From Armillaria gallica (taxonomy: Eukaryota; Basidiomycota; Agaricomycetes; Agaricales; Physalacriaceae): a stretch of DNA of 64,000 nucleotides. Made by a program: the position numbers and the translations under genes. Positions 13,788 to 25,367 of the stretch are shown in pieces. Position 1 is the stretch's first letter. Each line of letters starts with the position of its first letter. Location of the stretch: NCBI GenBank assembly GCA_037576215.1, contig JBANDB010000002.1:2666001-2730000 (forward strand). The letters run 5' to 3'. Under the pieces are notes generated by a model that ran no database searches, had not been told where the DNA came from, and saw only the letters and a program-made list of their open reading frames with translations.

Positions 13788-15293
13788 TCATGCTTTCTGG
13801 TATATGCCAGCTTGACTGTAAGCCGCCGCGGGCACGCTGATAGGGCTAGGTCCTTGCGGCAGTCCGATCAGCTGCTCAAGCTCAAGGCGGAACCGTTCGA
13901 CAAGGGGGCGGTTGAGCATAAATTGATCGAAAGGCTTCGTGTCCAGCACACTTCCGTAGGAAGCCAAAGCTATAGAGTGACAGCCAATGAGCACTCCAAA
14001 AATTACGAAGGAACCGAATGCATACGCTGAAGTCCGGCCGTCGACGGAATATCGTTCCGCACACTCCATCCTCCAGTTGCCAGCAAGGTCTGGTAGTCGA
14101 CGGAAAGCAACCAGTTCATATAGAGCTTTGCCGCGTTGGGGTGTGCTGCAGTGTTGAAAATTGCAGCGCGCTGGGCCCAGATGTTAAGCCCACTTGGGTC
14201 GCTTGTGGGTAGCTGTTCGGCAAGTCCAGTGGTGGCATTAGGGAAACCAGCAGCGGTGGTGAATGACACTGCCTGTGGCCCGGAAGAGAGGAGCACGGTG
14301 AGAGGGGTGGCGCTTCCACGGACCCAGTCGATGCCCATCGCGATGAAGTCGTAGATAGCCGTCCAACCATGGGCTTGCTGAATCTTGTAGAACCTGGACA
14401 GCCATGAATATCGATGATCAATACCTGGAGAAAGCACCTTACAGGAAAAGGACACCGTCATCGTCGTTAGGGTATGAGGAAACGATCTTGTTCTGCCACT
14501 TCGAGTTCAGATAATCGAGGAAATTTTTGGGCGAGTCGGCGGCAGTAGTTTTCGCTGTGGCGTACGTATTGGTGAAAAGGTAGTAGGCCATGCCTCTACA
14601 CCATAACCCCTCCATCAGCGGTTATCCGAAATACGGAGCGATAGGTGGACTTACACGAAGGCCCCATCTGGATCTTTGATGTCGCTCGTAATCTGATCCC
14701 ATCCAGCCGGTTTGTAGTTGAGGAGCTTTGAAATTCATATCAGTCGGAGCAAGGCCATGGCTTCCGGATTCACTTACGCGACCTTCACTCTTCCATCGCA
14801 CGAAATCGTGGTAGGTCTGTAGATGGGCGACGTCTACTCCGGCCTTGCCAGTTTGGTTCAAGGAGCGGTCGATAACCCCATCGTGGTACTACAAGCAGAT
14901 CAATAAGCGCTCAAGACAATAGTTGTAACGAGGGGTCCCTACCTTGGACAAGTCGACAATCATTGTGATGTTCATCTTCGGGAATCTTTGCTGGAAAGCC
15001 TGGACGAAGGCATCCTGCTGACTACTTGTGTCACCTCCTGCTCTAACGACTAGTTGGCCTCCTTCAGTGACTGCAAGCGCATACAGATCGTCAAGGGAGC
15101 GCGACTCCACGCCGGCTGAGGTCGGGCTAGGTTTAGCTGAGCTAGCAGCCGTAGCTGTAGCATTAATGCTGCTCGCGGCAACACTGGCACTTGCTACAGA
15201 AGTGCTATTTGCGGCGGCGGTGATAGCTGCAGCGGAGGACGACGAGCTCGAAATGAGACATGTCGCGAAAAGAAGGAAGAAGGCGTGCATCAT
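13788..15293 (-). CDS. Secreted bacterial-type solute-binding protein (periplasmic binding protein-like II)
   Basis: The minus-strand gene starts at 15293 with a signal peptide (MMHAFFLLFATCLISSS), then an Ala/Ser/Thr-rich spacer. The folded part begins LDDLYALAVTEGGQLVVRAGG and includes FPKMNITMIVDLSK, YHDGVIDRS, VDVAHLQTYHDFVRWKSEGR, LLNYKPAGWDQI, YYLFTNTYATAK, WQNKIVSSYPNDDDGVLF, GIDWVRGSAT, NAAKLYMNWLLSVDYQ and GGWSVRNDIPSTAGLQP. This is the pattern of Fe(III)-type ABC transporter substrate-binding proteins. At least five introns were placed with GT-AG borders; the last joins GLQP to LASYGSVLDTKPFDQ, and the protein ends SQAGIYQKA. Fungi have such proteins without the matching ABC importer, and the ligand is unknown. 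A TATA box lies on the minus strand at 15378-15385. Confidence 0.8.
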
Positions 15294-15377
15294 GAAGCGA
15301 TGTTCGAGTAAAGAATGAATGAGTATCCCAGGTATGGAGAGGGAAGGGCACGATTTCCTGAGCTGACCGTGTCCCGG

Positions 15378-15385
15378 TTTTTATA
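15378..15385 (-). promoter_or_regulatory. TATA box of the solute-binding protein gene
   Basis: The minus strand reads TATAAAAA about 85 bases before the start codon at 15293. Confidence 0.5.
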
Positions 15386-17088
15386 GTCCTTGTCTCTATG
15401 ACCAAATCGCGTCTTCGTCTTATCCAAATGTGCCTTGGTACTATTACCATTCCACGTCTACCAAGATGAACCCCGCCCACAGCCAAGGCCGAACACGCGT
15501 CCATGTTTGTTTAGTGCCAACGTCATTTCGATGCGAAGTTCGGTGGATTCAATCAAGAAAGATTATCATACGTACACTACGTCCTCGAAAACCCCGCAAC
15601 TTATTGAAACCAAAACATCCAACCCCTGACTTTGCAAAGAAAGGCCTCGTAGCGGCCTCCTACGCCCGCACATAGCGCTGACATGATAAACGGGTCAAAA
15701 CGATGCTGCCATTGATCGGCCCAAACAACCTTACCGAACTGGACGCGGTTTTCAATGAGTACATCGTTCTCCTGTAGAAAAGCCTTGACCCAAATATAAT
15801 AGACCTTCATCATACCAGCGCTTCCGGCCGAGTCCGGGCTTATTCATTAGCCGGTGATTTCGCGATTCGAGACGTCGGCCCTTCGTGCTGACGGGACCGC
15901 ATTTTAGGCAATCCAAAGTTTCACGACTAGTATGCAGGCGCGATCTAACCCTTTATGCTATTACTGTCGCTACGTAGCAGGCCACGACGTTTGGTGGCTG
16001 CATTAGCCAAATGGAATGACCCAACTGAAACTGAAACATGGTTAGCCAGATAAACACCTCATGACATCTGTGGCCCTGGCAAGCCCTTGGAAATCTACTT
16101 TCTGCGAGTTACAAATACTAGCTTTGTGCAGCGCTGGCTTGCTGTAGCCACTTCTGGTTTAGAACGTTGCGATGCCTTCGTAAATCTGCATAGGGTTTGA
16201 AACGATGAGAGTGAGGCAAGTCTGAACCGAGGATAGGAAAGACACTGGTCAGTCAGCACTACGTTGTACTAATGGCGGTTACGCTCACTGTCTTTGAGAG
16301 CTCTACAATTCATTTGGTGGTGTCCCATGTTCCACCCGATATTGAATTTCCGGTGCCTTAGGTCGTCATAACTTCACGTATTAGCGTGCATCAAGTCTTC
16401 TCTCGTCTTTGCTTCTGCGCGCGAAGATGCCCCTTAGGGTCTTTGGCATGTCGCATGTCCAATCTCCCACTTTTCCCTGAAGTGCATCGGATCGTAAGGT
16501 CGGAGGGTTTGGGTGGGTTCCGCCACATCTATGTGTCCTCCACTGTACCTATGCTGTTGGTACCGTACCGCGTACTCGATGGTGGTGGGGGGTGGGGGGT
16601 GGAGGCCGATCATCTCCAATTTTATCGCGCGATGATCGATCGATGATATTTCGTTGTAGAGCGCTCGTCTATTTTGAAGCAATCCCGGAAGCTGAGTCAG
16701 TGCGGGCACCTCAGCCACTACATAGTTATGATAGCTCAAGGCGGGGTAAACTTGCCGGAGGGATCCCGCACTGCTACTTCAGACATTCTTCTACCGCCTA
16801 TCACCTTGCCAAATCATTCTTACTAATCCCAGTGAGTTTTGGATTGACCACTTCCATTCTTCGATGTCTTCGCAGCACAGTGTAATTGATTCGACTTAAA
16901 ATAATCAGTCCCAAGGCTATTTTTTGGTATGACTCAGAGGTATCTGTAAATGGACCTCGTCCGATGTTCTTCCGTGAAGACAGGCACGTAAATATCGTTT
17001 TATCCCACCCCTGATATAAAGATAGAGAACTGTTCTCGGTATCCAAGTGACTGTGATGACAACAGACGAGGGTCGGCTAATCTCCAAG
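15386..17088. other. Intergenic stretch with a G-rich tract
   Basis: No gene is recognised between the solute-binding protein promoter and the transposon. At about 16582-16604 the + strand has GGTGGTGGGGGGTGGGGGGTGG-like sequence, four close G runs that could fold as a G-quadruplex. Confidence 0.4.
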
Positions 17089-17205
17089 TACAGTTGTGGA
17101 CAAGCAAAGGCAACCAATTAATTTCCGGCCGAACCAGATTTTTGGGGGCAAAACCAAGTTCAGATTCGGAAAGCCAGAGGCCGAAAACGTTCAAAAAACA
17201 CCCTC

Positions 17206-20080
17206 CGAAGTTTTTCCCACGACAATTTTGCGGCGCCAAAATTTTGGGCGAAAAAATCAAATTGTGTGTACCCCTTTTGGCCTCTCTGACATAGGTCATA
17301 CGTCATCTAGTCATTCAACACAGCCTCAATCGCCATCATTGCTCGGTTAGAAACCGCACGATGCTGTTTCTGCTGTTTCACGGCCCATTCCGCTGCCTTC
17401 CCCGTCAATTTTCTTCTGTAAGCGCTCATAAACCGCCATGACCGATTAATAAATCTCCGAATTGTGTCCAGTGGGCAAGCATCAAGGTATTGCAGAACAA
17501 GAGCCTTTGACTCGGCAAAGGTCCGCTTAGGAATTTGACGATATCGATATTTGCACCAGCCCCAATACTAGAAAGAATTCATGAATAAAGTAGTCTATAG
17601 AGTACTAGTATTAATACTTACCATTTCAATTGGATTTAATTCACAATGAAACTTTGGTAGAAACAGGCACTCATGTCCGCCTTCTTTGATTACGGTTTCA
17701 AGCATGGAAATTTGATTGACAAAATCCTCCTGTTTGCTCAGAAGCCGAGCCATGCAGCAGTCAGTATTTTCAAAGGGACAAACTGGAGAGCATTTTGCGC
17801 GCATTTTGGAAACATTAAAGCCCCGCTCTATGAGTACAGCTTCAAGCCCCTTTGCTTCTCCTTTGTCGGTGACCATTTTCTGTGGCCGGCCTCGTTCCAA
17901 GACTGAGGGATTGGATTGGGGAATAACAGTATCCTTTTGCACACGCTGCTTTCCACCGTTTGATTTGTTCATGTCAAAGGCACGAAGAGCATCCGGCGGC
18001 AATGATGCATGTGCTGACGATTGATCGAAGATGAACAAGGCTGTTGTCCCCGGATTGACAGCATCGTGTATCTTCATTGCACGCTTGACCTGCTTGATGA
18101 GCTGCTGAGTATCCCACCACGCATCCCCTCCTGCACCTGGATAGATGATCTCTCGTGCATCTTGAATAATATTCCCATTCCGATCCCGTTCTACCAGTCG
18201 TCCTGTACCCTCAGTAACAAAATCAGAGACATGAATCAGACGACCACGGCTCTTCTGTTGAAGCAGTGTTTGGTCTTTCAATAACCTTAAAACAAGTTTT
18301 TAGCAAATTATTTAATTTGAATGATTCGGACGGTTCTGACCAGGCTGATTTTTTATAATCCAGTGCATGAAAGCAGCACTCATCGTGAAAGTATGCAATT
18401 ATCTTCTTCACACCTGGAGGCAGCTGCGGTTCCACGGGCTTGAGATCTGGACCTTCATAATGTGTCATTCGAGCTTCATACAGTGCCATGGCCGGTAGAA
18501 AGACATCGTTCCGATACTTCACCACATCAGGTCTCTCATGACCATCCATGTAAACTCCCTTTTTTATGAGAGTTCGCCGATAGCCTAGACGAATCAGCCA
18601 GCGCCGGGCAGTACGCTCAGCAAGTGGCTTCACTGTTTGGATACCAAGCGAAGCCAGAATTGTTGTATTGATCGCTTCCCGAAAGAGCTTGGGAGTGATT
18701 GTTCCGACCTTCTGCTCGTTCAACCATGTCCGACATGCCACCTGCACTGACTCGTCATTCAAAAGGGACCTCGCATTTGCACGACCACCTCGTGTCTCCT
18801 CTGGCAGCTGTTCAAATACTTGGTAATGACGTGCCAAGGCTCGAACACGTCGGGCAAAGTAATTTCCATCTCCGTCATGCCACTGTCGGGCAATTTCAAG
18901 GCTTGCAGCAATGCGCTTGAACCCTTTGATTCGAAGAGTTGTGAAGTTGCGGATAATGAGAAGTTGGTTGTATTTACTGAGTGGGATGTTCCTCTTTTTC
19001 AAGTCTTGTTCGATCTGCTCTCGAAGGACTCTCCAGTCACGGATCTGTGTGCTTGTACTGGCCTGATCACCCATGCTACGAGCTGTCTCCCCATCGTTCT
19101 CCATGTCGGCATCGAGCATCTCATCCAGAATGTGATCCCAATCATTAGGATCATATTCTGCTTCCGCAGGGATATCATCGTCGCTGTCAGGATCACGATC
19201 GCGTATCGGCGCCGCCTCTTCAGGCTCGCCATCATCATTGTGGTCAGAGGGCGTCGAAAATATAGATGCGGATCGGATGCGTGGCACGACTGGTGGTGGG
19301 GACTCGGACCTCCTGGGAGTGGATATCGCAGAAGGAGTCTTGCTGACTGGCTCTGATTCTGGAGGTGTCGGGCCAGCTTCTTCAAATCTTGATGGAATAT
19401 TCCGATGTTCCTTCAAGAAACTATCGAGCTTTAACTGACGGCTAATATCATCGGCATATCGTTGCTGTGTACGATGTGACTTGCTGGCTACATCAGGACC
19501 TTTCTTGTACTCAGATGGCCGCCCTGATTTTGACATCAGTTACACTATGAAGTGCTCTGAGATGAGAATACTCACCACCTGGCTTTCGTCTCTGTCTAGC
19601 TCTTTCTAACTCTTTCTGCTGGCGAGTGGGAAGCCAGTCTTCATCTGCCGCATCCCTCTTATCTTCCTCTATCTGGATCGCGAGACTGATCAAAGCATCA
19701 TTAAACTCCTGTGTCGCAATCTCATCCCACCCCTCATCAATATCGTCCTCCGCATCATAATCGGAGTCTACTTCAAGATAAACAACGCTATCCAGGGTTG
19801 TTTCCGCATGACTGCCAAGCTCATCCTCGCTCTCTGAGTGTGAGGCCTCCGGATCTGGCTGCGAGGTGTCCGGGTCTTCAGCTGTTACTGGCACTGCCTC
19901 GATCCCTTGATTTCGGAGTCCGGTGATATTGCGTTTCGCGCGCTTTGAAGGCCTGCCCCTGCCTTTCATAGTGTCCGATTTGTGGAAGAACGGCTCGATA
20001 GAATTTTAAAATTTCGACACTATCAGATGCCGATTTTGAAAAGGAGTCGATTGCGCTATCTCCGAAGTTTTTCCCACGAC
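17206..20080. repeat. Subterminal direct repeat pair within the transposon
   Basis: CTCCGAAGTTTTTCCCACGAC occurs at about 17204-17223 and again at about 20062-20081 in the same orientation, roughly 115 and 190 bases in from the two ends. Being direct rather than inverted, it is separate from the TIRs and could be a transposase-binding site. Confidence 0.7.
17307..19969 (-). CDS. DDE-type transposase (IS630/Tc1/mariner-like)
   Basis: Four exons (19969-19576, 19523-18341, 18285-17622, 17567-17307) join in phase to 833 residues. The N-terminal part is strongly acidic and Ser-rich with a basic start (MKGRGRPSKRAKR, nuclear-signal or DNA-hook like). A middle region, FTTLRIKGFKRIAASLEIARQ and LAERTARRWLIRLGYRR, looks like helix-turn-helix DNA binding. 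The catalytic triad is seen as the Asp in YFHDECCFHALDYK, the Asp in FIFDQSSAHAS, and the Glu in FHCELNPIEMYWGW. The family cuts and pastes the element at TA sites. Intron 2 falls between the first Asp region and KDQTLLQQKSRGRLIHVSDF; removing it restores the frame. It looks intact and possibly active. Confidence 0.88.
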
Positions 20081-20269
20081 TTTTAGGGGGTACGCCAAAA
20101 ATTTCGGATAATTTTTGCCTAAAGTCACGCTATGCAAAATCGGCTCGTGCAAATGTCTTTATTAGGTCTATATCTTCACTTTCGTATAAAAAAACCGGCC
20201 GTTTAGCTGACCAGGGTCCTTCTAAAAATGGGTCGGATTTTTGGTGGGCTTTGCTTGTCCACAACTGTA

Positions 20270-20713
20270 TACCTAGGGTGCGTGGCTCATATCTTGCGCC
20301 CCAGTCATCGATTTTTACCAACTCGCAAGGGGCACTCGCTTGTCTCGCTTGTGTCCCCACCAGGTATTCCGGGTTGAGGTGATGTAGTGGCTAGTCGACA
20401 TGCCGTGTATCATTACTACTGTCATGAAATTATTTACCGAATTGTAGTTTGCGGGGCTATCGTCGCAGGGCTAACATTTTTCAGCAGGTTATGTTCCATG
20501 GAGTTTATGCTCGAGCTTTTCATGGAGCTATCCACAGGAAACCATCGGATGCCCTGATTTCGGCACGTTCAAAATGCCTGTGAAATTTCAAGCATCCTCA
20601 GGAAGGCGCTGCGCTTCCTGTCAACCACCCTTCCCGAGAGCGACAACGCAATAGGAAAGAAACCAGAGTTTCAATATGATCTACCTAATCACGCGGAGAA
20701 TAAATCCATCTTG
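20270..20713. other. Intergenic stretch between transposon and esterase
   Basis: No gene or repeat is recognised. It would hold the 3' region of the minus-strand esterase. Confidence 0.4.
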
Positions 20714-22930
20714 TTACTTATGGAAGATTACAGCGTTGTCTCTGATAAAGTCAATCTGTACCTTGCGATAATCGTCTGGAATGATGGTCATGTTGTCTCC
20801 ATTCAGTTGTAGTAACACCTAAGACGAGCCATGTTATCCAATCCACCTCAGGGCCAGACGGATCATTGCTCATACCTTATTCTCTGGAGTATACTGCGGC
20901 CAAACTGGTCCTGAGAGGGGATAAAAAATCATATGCATAAGTTAAGACCGCAAAAAACTTACGAGACGTCCCCAGGCCATCATTAGGATCCAAGCTCGTG
21001 GCAAATGACACCCAATAGTCAATCATCATTTCGCTCAACATGTTCGATGAAACACTTTCGTTCAACGTTCCTAGTGACCCGTATACGAAATCCAATTCCG
21101 GTGTCTGGGGAACTGAGACCATATTCTGATTTCATGTCATGGACAGTCGAAAAGGAAAAAGCCATACCTCCAAACATAGCCGGAGTTGTTGACAGGCGTT
21201 GCGTAAATTGATATCCATACGCTTTCACGCCAGCTCGTGCGGCCGTCTAGGTCCAATACCGACGGGGAGAGTCGAACATCAGGTCACCGTCTGCACAGCA
21301 CGTAAATGGTACTGAGAAGCAAAAGAGAGTAACTGCACTGACACACAGAAGCCAGTCTCTTGCAGCCTGATGGTAGCCCAAATGTTTGGTTGCAAGTACC
21401 GTATGGGGATCTCAGTACGGGATCGTCAGGTTAGAGTTGCAGGAATCGATCCAAGACCTTATTAGGGATAGCAGGAGGTGAAAAGTTGGCCGCGATGTAA
21501 CTCCTAATCCGGAACTCAGTGAAATCCAAGATAGGCGCAGCAAGCACCGTTCCTGCAACCGAGAGTCAAAAGGGACAGACATATGGTCAGCCTTGGGTAT
21601 ACTGCACCTTCGTCCAAGTTCATACCCGAAATAAAGGGAAGTTTCGCGAAACATCCTTGGGCCCAGAGACGGGAAGGTAGATCGGGAAGCAAACCTGAGG
21701 GACCGTCGATACTGGGATTAAAAGGGTGGGCTTCAGTCAGAGTGGATTGGGCAGTAGCTTCCAGGAGCCCTTGATAAATCGCGGAAGAATTCACGCTTTG
21801 CAAACAATCAAGAGTAGCCTGCGTCCCGACTGTCGAGCTCAGTCCGGCGTTCCAGCGACAAAACTCTGCCAAACAGACTCCTTAGCACTGGTATTATATG
21901 TTACAGATGTAGAAACGGTTCTAGACTCGAAGATCTGACAGAGAATGAACGCCCTGTGGGATGCAGACAGGAAGGAAGTTCACCGCAGCTCGCACCATCC
22001 TCGATATCGAAGGGTTGAAGAATAGCACATTCGTCATTGTGGCTCCGGCACTTTCCCCAAAAATCGTCATCTGTCCGGAGACGATTGAGTGGATGTCTAA
22101 TTGTGATTAGCGTACATACCTTAGTTTTATCGCCTCCGAACACTCCAATGTTTTTCTGTACCCATTCCAGAGCGGTAAGTTGAGCTCTAAGGCCGAGATT
22201 GAGTCGCCCTTTGGCGGCTGCTTCCGTCCTTTGCGGAAATCCAAGCAGTCCGAGGCGATAGTTGTAGTTCACGTAAACGATGGGAGTGCCCTGGGATCAC
22301 AGGGATGTTAGCGCAAGCAGTAGCACAGATATGCACAGACTCACTCTGGCAACACTCTGAGCAACAATAGCGCTAGCGTTGTAAGAAGACGATGCGCCTT
22401 TGATGAGACCACCACCAAATGTCCTTCTCATACATTAAAGCGACGAAGACACACGAAGAGCTAATACTACCAGAACATAACAGGCAAGGACGCTTCGGAA
22501 GCCAGTCCTGCCGGTCGAAAGATGTTACCGTCAGGCAATCCTCTGACATCACATCAAAAGACAGATTCTATATGATAGAAGGATCGAAGAAAGATAAGCG
22601 ACCACCCACAGGCTGTAAACACACGTGTCCGAAACTCTGCGCATTAGATACGTCTGCATTGATTTCTGTTTTCAATATCGGAGGCTGCAGTCGCAAGAGT
22701 CCGACCGGCGGTTCAGCAAATGGAATGCCTAGAGTTTTGCTTTTGAATGAGCACATTAAACATCGGAAGCGTCCGAGCATACCTCCAAAGAAATCTTCGT
22801 CCAGACCTGCGAGTTCCCTCCCAATGAATCTTGTTTTACCGAGTTGAACCTCAGGCGTCGAAGCAGCTAACGGCATACTGCAGATGAGCAGCACCAATAG
22901 CATGGTGGAAGTGTGGTAAGATGGTAACAT
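20714..22930 (-). pseudogene. Type-B carboxylesterase/lipase, probably decayed
   Basis: Minus-strand exons encode a signal-like start (MLLVLLICSMPLAAS), GIPFAEPPVGLLRLQPP, NIFRPAGL, VMFWTFGGGLIKG, VYVNYNYRLGLLGF, NLGLRAQLTALEWVQKNIGVFGG, the nucleophile elbow FGESAGA, the catalytic Glu in NLDEGT, YQFTQRLSTTPAMFG, and the C-terminal DDYRKVQIDFIRDNA. Families of this type hydrolyse esters outside the cell. Two defects are visible. The conserved EDCLTVNIF region has EDCLTV and NIFRPAG in different frames, fitting loss of one base near 22,528. The catalytic His, normally in GVPHxSEL, is Gln (GVPQTPELDFVYG, near 21,100). All other exons still splice in phase, so decay may be recent. A splice variant that bypasses the first defect cannot be excluded. 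Confidence 0.75.
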
Positions 22931-24020
22931 TGGAAGCCTTTCCTACATCGCCTGTGGTGAGAATGGGAGTCACATCGTCTACTACATAGACCAGGGATAG
23001 GTGAGAATTCAAACGATGACAGAAACATCTCGTCAGATATGATGTTCTGGAGAGAAGTAGACGGGAAATTCAACATAGAATAGGCAAGTCGACGAATCCT
23101 GCTCACATGGTGATATGAACCGCCTGACTCTCTGCAACACATGCGCAGGCCGGCACCTAGAAGTTAAGATACTGTCCTCCTGTGACTTGGTCTTGTGGTT
23201 GCTATCGGACCAGTGAGCGGTTTTACGAGAGTCTGCTGTTTGAAAAGAAGTCTTGCACATAGTTTTGGATTTCGTTTGGTCGTTCTCCAAGTTTGGATTG
23301 AAGGCGCAGAAAGTCCCTGGTTGAGATTACCACCCATGAAGGAGATAAGCAGACATCGCTCGTCCTAATCTACTTCAACCCATTGGCCTTTTATCATCTT
23401 TTCAACAACATCTTCACCGAAAACTGCTTTTGTATGCGGACGATGAATGTGCACTGTGCAGGCGTGGCATAAGGTCTGGGCTCTCGTCGTCTCGATCCCG
23501 ACGTCGGGCTGTTCCAGTCAAGAAACCAAGTACAATGCTAAGGCACCCACTTCGACATGGAGCAGCAGGTCACTTCGCGAGACTCGGACGCTTCAGGGCT
23601 GGATTTCAGGTGAACCGATCCTTTGAAATGGGAGTGAGGGTCGAAGGCAAGCACAGACGGTGCCTTGCGAGGCTGGAGGTATTACAGTCTGTCGAGCCGA
23701 GAGATTCAAGGCCTAATTATTCAATATGAAGATTCGTAGAACAGAATCCATTATGCGATAGCCTTGAGGTGGTGGTGGTAATAAGCAACGGACATGTGGC
23801 GTAAAGTCGTCTTCAACTCGGACCGTGTACACCCAGCAGTCGTCGGACTCGTCGTTTACCTCCTTTCCATGCCTACACACAGCGTGAATCGTTTAGAGCC
23901 GACGTCTCGGTCCCTTTACGATGACTATCAAGATCCGAGTCATCTCAATTCCTGGTTATATGCGGCCTGCACTGATCGCCTGCTACTTCCAGTACTCCTT
24001 CACCTCTAACCACCACCATC
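22931..24020. other. Divergent intergenic region
   Basis: It lies between the minus-strand esterase and the plus-strand PARG-type gene and should contain both promoters. A 99-residue open frame at 23430-23729 resembles nothing known and is not called. Confidence 0.4.
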
Positions 24021-24944
24021 ATGCCCGGTTCACCATGGAAATGGCAGTCAAAAGATAGCGCACCTCGCCTGTCGCGTAAAAAGATTGCAGAACAAACGCT
24101 GAATGCTATCAAGCACGGTCATTTCGACCTCCACGGTGCCAGACACGATCTCGCTACTGCCGAGGAACGGTCGTGTCGTTCGACAAAGTACTACGCTCCC
24201 AACTCTCTTCTCTCTACATGGTCGCAGGCTCCAGGACCCTCGTCAGCTGCGAAGACCCATATCACCATATCCGAAATCTCTACCCTCGAATCATTGCGAA
24301 ATCTAGCTACCAGCAACAGCCATGGGAAGATCGCTGTTCTCAATTTCGCCTCTGCGAAGAACCCCGGTGGTGGATTCCTCGGTGGTGCACGCGCCCAGGA
24401 AGAGACTCTGGCGCGTTCATCAACACTTTACCCCAGTCTTATGACGGAGACTGCTCAGGAGTTCTACAAGCTGCATAACCAGAAGAAGAATCAGGACCAT
24501 GGGTTTTACACCCACGCGATGATATACTCGCCGTCCGTGCTATTCTTCCGGGACGACGAGGGAGAATGGTTAAAGCCTGTCGAGGCAGATGTGGTTACTA
24601 GCCCGGCGGTGAACGCTGGTGCTGTACGAGACCACGCTGGCGACGAGATTGAGGGGCTGGAAGAGAAGATCGAGAAAGAGATGTGGGAGCGGATGGGCCG
24701 CGTCCTGTTCTTGTGTGAGAAGATGGGTGCGAAGACCCTGGTCCTAGGAAGCTTCGGGACAGGCGTCTTCAAGAACAAGGTCAGTGTCGTTGCGAGACAC
24801 TGGGCTGATCTTCTTGCAGTTCCCGGAGCAAGGTTTGCGGGTTCATTCAGCAGAATTGAGTTCGCGATACTAGGGAAGGAGACAATTAACGAATTCAGAG
24901 GGGCTTATGAGTCGAGGATAAAGGAGGGTGGCGCTATTGGATGA
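24021..24944 (+). CDS. PARG-type macrodomain protein (TIGR02452 family ADP-ribose glycohydrolase)
   Basis: A single intronless frame of 307 residues. It carries the poly(ADP-ribose) glycohydrolase signature GGG-x(n)-QEE as NPGGGFLGGARAQEE (near residue 115), preceded by IAVLNFASAKNPGG and followed by LARSSTLYPSL, FYTHAMIYSPSVLFFRDDEG and the C-terminal macrodomain loop LVLGSFGTGVFKN. Microbial-type PARG proteins cut O-glycosidic ribose-ribose bonds in poly(ADP-ribose) and some act on ADP-ribosylated targets. The two adjacent Glu of QEE are the catalytic pair in this family. The N-terminus (MPGSPWKWQSKDSAPRLSRKK) has no signal peptide, so a nuclear or cytosolic site is likely. Length is usual for fungal members. 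Confidence 0.88.
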   Translation: MPGSPWKWQSKDSAPRLSRKKIAEQTLNAIKHGHFDLHGARHDLATAEERSCRSTKYYAPNSLLSTWSQAPGPSSAAKTHITISEISTLESLRNLATSNSHGKIAVLNFASAKNPGGGFLGGARAQEETLARSSTLYPSLMTETAQEFYKLHNQKKNQDHGFYTHAMIYSPSVLFFRDDEGEWLKPVEADVVTSPAVNAGAVRDHAGDEIEGLEEKIEKEMWERMGRVLFLCEKMGAKTLVLGSFGTGVFKNKVSVVARHWADLLAVPGARFAGSFSRIEFAILGKETINEFRGAYESRIKEGGAIG

Positions 24945-25367
24945 TCCAGGTCTGTATGCTTTGTCTCGTTGTGTTCTCCTTGATGACCGGTGTTATAGTA
25001 ACCCTTCTCATACCTTCTGATCTCGCCTCTGGTCCTGTCATAATCACTCTGCTCCCAGTACAAACGTCTCAGCCCTCTACGACCTTCCCATGTATTTTGT
25101 TACCCGTGAAATAGTATACAGATGTCCTCTATTTCACCTCGGTTGGGAGCCTACATCAGACAGACACCCCATCGTCATGGGAGAGGCGTTTGTGCCATCT
25201 CCATGCTCTTGCCATCTGCGTCCAGTATAAAGAGTTAGTCGTCTGGCAATCGTCACGGTGTCCGGAGGCTGATGGTTTACTTAGGCCTGTATTCTGTATC
25301 AAGACAGAGATAATATAAAGCTGCATTTATATACATGTCACAAAATGCCGCTTACCAAAACCATACG
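24945..25367. other. Convergent intergenic region
   Basis: The PARG-type gene and the minus-strand DUF6697-like gene end towards each other here. No further gene is seen; both 3' untranslated regions should fall in it. Confidence 0.4.

Larger units (their letters stand above)
17091..20267 (-). mobile_element. Complete DDE DNA transposon with TIRs and TA target duplication
   Basis: The two ends carry a perfect 19-bp inverted repeat, CAGTTGTGGACAAGCAAAG, and each end is flanked by TA (17089-17090 and 20268-20269). The 3,177-bp element encodes one spliced transposase on the minus strand, with about 220 bp of left and 300 bp of right subterminal sequence. TA duplication and the LNPIE signature fit the IS630/Tc1/mariner superfamily, although the TIRs are short and the transposase is longer than in classic Tc1. 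No frame-breaking lesion was found. Confidence 0.93.
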
